Source of the DNA: an uncultured Gammaproteobacteria bacterium
GTDB taxonomy: Bacteria > Pseudomonadota > Gammaproteobacteria > SZUA-152
Assembly (NCBI GenBank): GCA_913009875.1
Contig: CAJVYS010000023.1
Span: 1-34,241, forward strand
Length of the DNA stretch: 34,241 nt
Direction of reading: 5' to 3'
This document shows positions 32,627-34,241 of the stretch, in pieces. The stretch's first letter is position 1. Every line of letters starts with the position of its first letter. The notes beneath the pieces are model-generated. The model searched no databases, was not told the DNA's origin, and was given only the letters and a program-made list of their open reading frames with translations. Made by a program: the position numbers and the translations under genes.

Positions 32627-33067
32627 TTATCGGGACAGCACTGATTTGAGGTATATGTCTACATCAGCCTTTTTAGCGGCTTTTATCAATTTTTTATCTA
32701 ACGTGGCTAATGACAGTCCCTCACGAATTGCCAGCTCAAGGTATGCAGCATCATAGCTGCTAATATTGTAAGCTCGAGCCAGAGTCAGGGTTCGACTAAA
32801 GGCATGATGCGCTGTCGATGGGTCTGTATGAATCGGTAGGTTTTCTAGTTGAGATATAAACCTTTCTATCTCACCCAGGCTCACATTGCAGCGTTTTTCA
32901 GTACCAACCAAGACACTCACAGCTTCCAGCTGCCAGAGATTAGGCACAAACGCGTCAGAATCTGTCATGCTTTTTAGCACTTTTTCTGCGTACTTCTGGT
33001 CAGAAACTTTTTCACTTTCTAACAGCCAACGCATAGCGACCGAATTATCCAACACAAAATCCGTCAT
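32627..33067 (-). CDS. PIN-domain (VapC-like) toxin
   Basis: MTDFVLDNSVAMRWLLESE (first acidic residue) and YDAAYLELAIREGLSLATLDKKLIKAAKKADVDIY (later acidic motif). Confidence 0.88.
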   Translation of the reverse strand: MTDFVLDNSVAMRWLLESEKVSDQKYAEKVLKSMTDSDAFVPNLWQLEAVSVLVGTEKRCNVSLGEIERFISQLENLPIHTDPSTAHHAFSRTLTLARAYNISSYDAAYLELAIREGLSLATLDKKLIKAAKKADVDIYLKSVLSR

Positions 33068-33303
33068 TTACGATCAGCTTCCTTTAGCTCAGCAAAAAAT
33101 GAATCAGAAATGCGGTGCTTCTTGATATTTAATATGTTGCTAATCGCAGACTCCGCCTTATATCTATGACTTGAGCGACTGGGAATAAGATCAGCAATGG
33201 GTTTCCCACGGTTTGTGATAGTAAAGGATTCGCCCGCTTCAACACGGCGAAGAATTTCTGGCAGTTTAGTTTTTGCATCGTAAGAACCAACTTCTTTCGG
33301 CAT
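33064..33303 (-). CDS. Phd/YefM-family antitoxin
   Basis: MPKEVGSYDAKTKLPEILRRVEAGESFTITNRGKPIADLIP; overlaps the toxin start by 4 nt. Confidence 0.9.
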   Translation of the reverse strand: MPKEVGSYDAKTKLPEILRRVEAGESFTITNRGKPIADLIPSRSSHRYKAESAISNILNIKKHRISDSFFAELKEADRK

Positions 33304-33326
33304 GATATACACCTCATCGATCAATC

Positions 33327-33346
33327 TAGACCAGGTTACAGGTCTA
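33327..33346. promoter_or_regulatory. Candidate operator palindrome upstream of the Phd/VapC pair
   Basis: TAGACC-aggttaca-GGTCTA, perfect 6-bp arms, ~24 bp upstream of the antitoxin start. Confidence 0.5.
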
Positions 33347-33400
33347 TTCAAGCAATATCAATGAGATGGCTGTGGGAATGGTGGTGGGAATGGGGTCATG

Positions 33401-33464
33401 GTGGGAATGGGGTCATTGCTTGACATTGCACTGTGGGAATGGGGTCATTGCTTGACATTGCACT
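33401..33464. repeat. Perfect 32-bp tandem duplication at the 3' end of the transposase gene, with a partial third unit
   Basis: gtgggaatggggtcattgcttgacattgcact at 33401-33432 and 33433-33464; partial gtgggaatggggtcatg at 33384-33400. Confidence 0.95.
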
Positions 33465-34241
33465 GCATCATCACCTTTTTCTGCAACCTTGTAAGCGATC
33501 CGGTCTCCATCGATCGTTGAATATGAGAGATTCGAGACGGAGAGACTCCAAACAGTTCAGCTACCGCCTTTAGTGCCATGTTCGCCGAGCGCCGCAATAG
33601 CCAGGCGGCACAGTGGTAGGCTTCCACATGAGTTCTCGACAGTATTTCATCTTCGTTTATCGAATATGCTTGACCAATACATGTCAGCACGGCCTCTTTA
33701 CCGAGGCGGGTCGGGTGTAATTGTTGTTTTGGAACATCCGCAGGGCTTTGTTTACTGGCAAGTTTTTCCATCCGTAGCAGAAAATCTTCCTTGCCCAGGT
33801 AGATCTGTCCTCGCAGTTGCTTCCACGGAGATACCTGGCCTCTACCCTGCTGTACATACTGCCTATAGAGATCGTGTGCCTCTGCACGTTTGTGGCCAAA
33901 CGGCTTCAAGACTGCCTTTATGTCAAGCCATTCGGGGGGCATTATCATTCCGGCGGTTGCCTGATAGTTGCTCCAGGGCCATTCCTCAGCGACCTCGACC
34001 ATTTCAGCTCGTACAGGGTTTAGGACGATGTAGCGATTAAGTTCCAGAAAATAGCTGTCTTTGTCTACGACGATGCTTTTGTAACGCCCCTGGAGCACAT
34101 GTCCAACCCGTGCATGGCGCCGATTAAATGCTTGTGTGTATACCTGGTTCAGCCGCCGCATCCCCTTGCTCAAGTTCGCTTCTGGGGTCTCAATCAGCAA
34201 ATGGTAGTGGTTGTCCATCAAACAATAGGCATAACATAACC
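33445..34241 (-). mobile_element. RAYT/IS200-like (Y1, HUH) transposase, 5' end beyond window
   Basis: In-frame reading to the window edge gives CYAYCLMDNHYHLLIETP (HUH motif), then GRYKSIVVDKDSYFLELNRYIVLNPVRA, plus a C-terminal helix-turn-helix (VAELFGVSPSRISHIQR). Confidence 0.88.

Noticed and set aside
33372-33464. Possible CRISPR array from the repeated gtgggaatggggtca units
   Set aside because: Units are directly adjacent with no unique spacers and there are no cas genes; it is a tandem duplication.

Overview
The window is a gammaproteobacterial chromosomal segment: a long conserved core block with accessory, repeat-rich DNA at both ends. Positions 1-127 are not biological. They are a poly-T tract followed by an Illumina TruSeq P7/index adapter fused to the contig end, and this truncates an integrase-like gene. 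Next come a Xre(DUF2384)/RES toxin-antitoxin pair and mobA-mobB-moeA (+). A ~500 bp convergent spacer made almost entirely of several distinct palindromic repeats follows. Then, on the minus strand, come the complete 14-gene nuoA-N operon, tRNA-Leu(GAG), and secG-tpiA-glmM-folP-ftsH-rlmE. A small membrane protein diverges from yhbY (+). DUF4149-greA-carB-carA follow on the minus strand, with a perfect 26-bp palindrome between carA and carB. The right end holds a decayed vapC, an intact Phd/VapC-like pair with a candidate operator, a perfect 32-bp tandem duplication, and a RAYT/IS200-like (Y1) transposase running off the window. I found no clearly novel multi-gene system. The most interesting unexplained structure is the set of palindromes in non-coding spacers and the repeat at the transposase 3' end. 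All calls come from reading the sequence and supplied translations; no database search was run.
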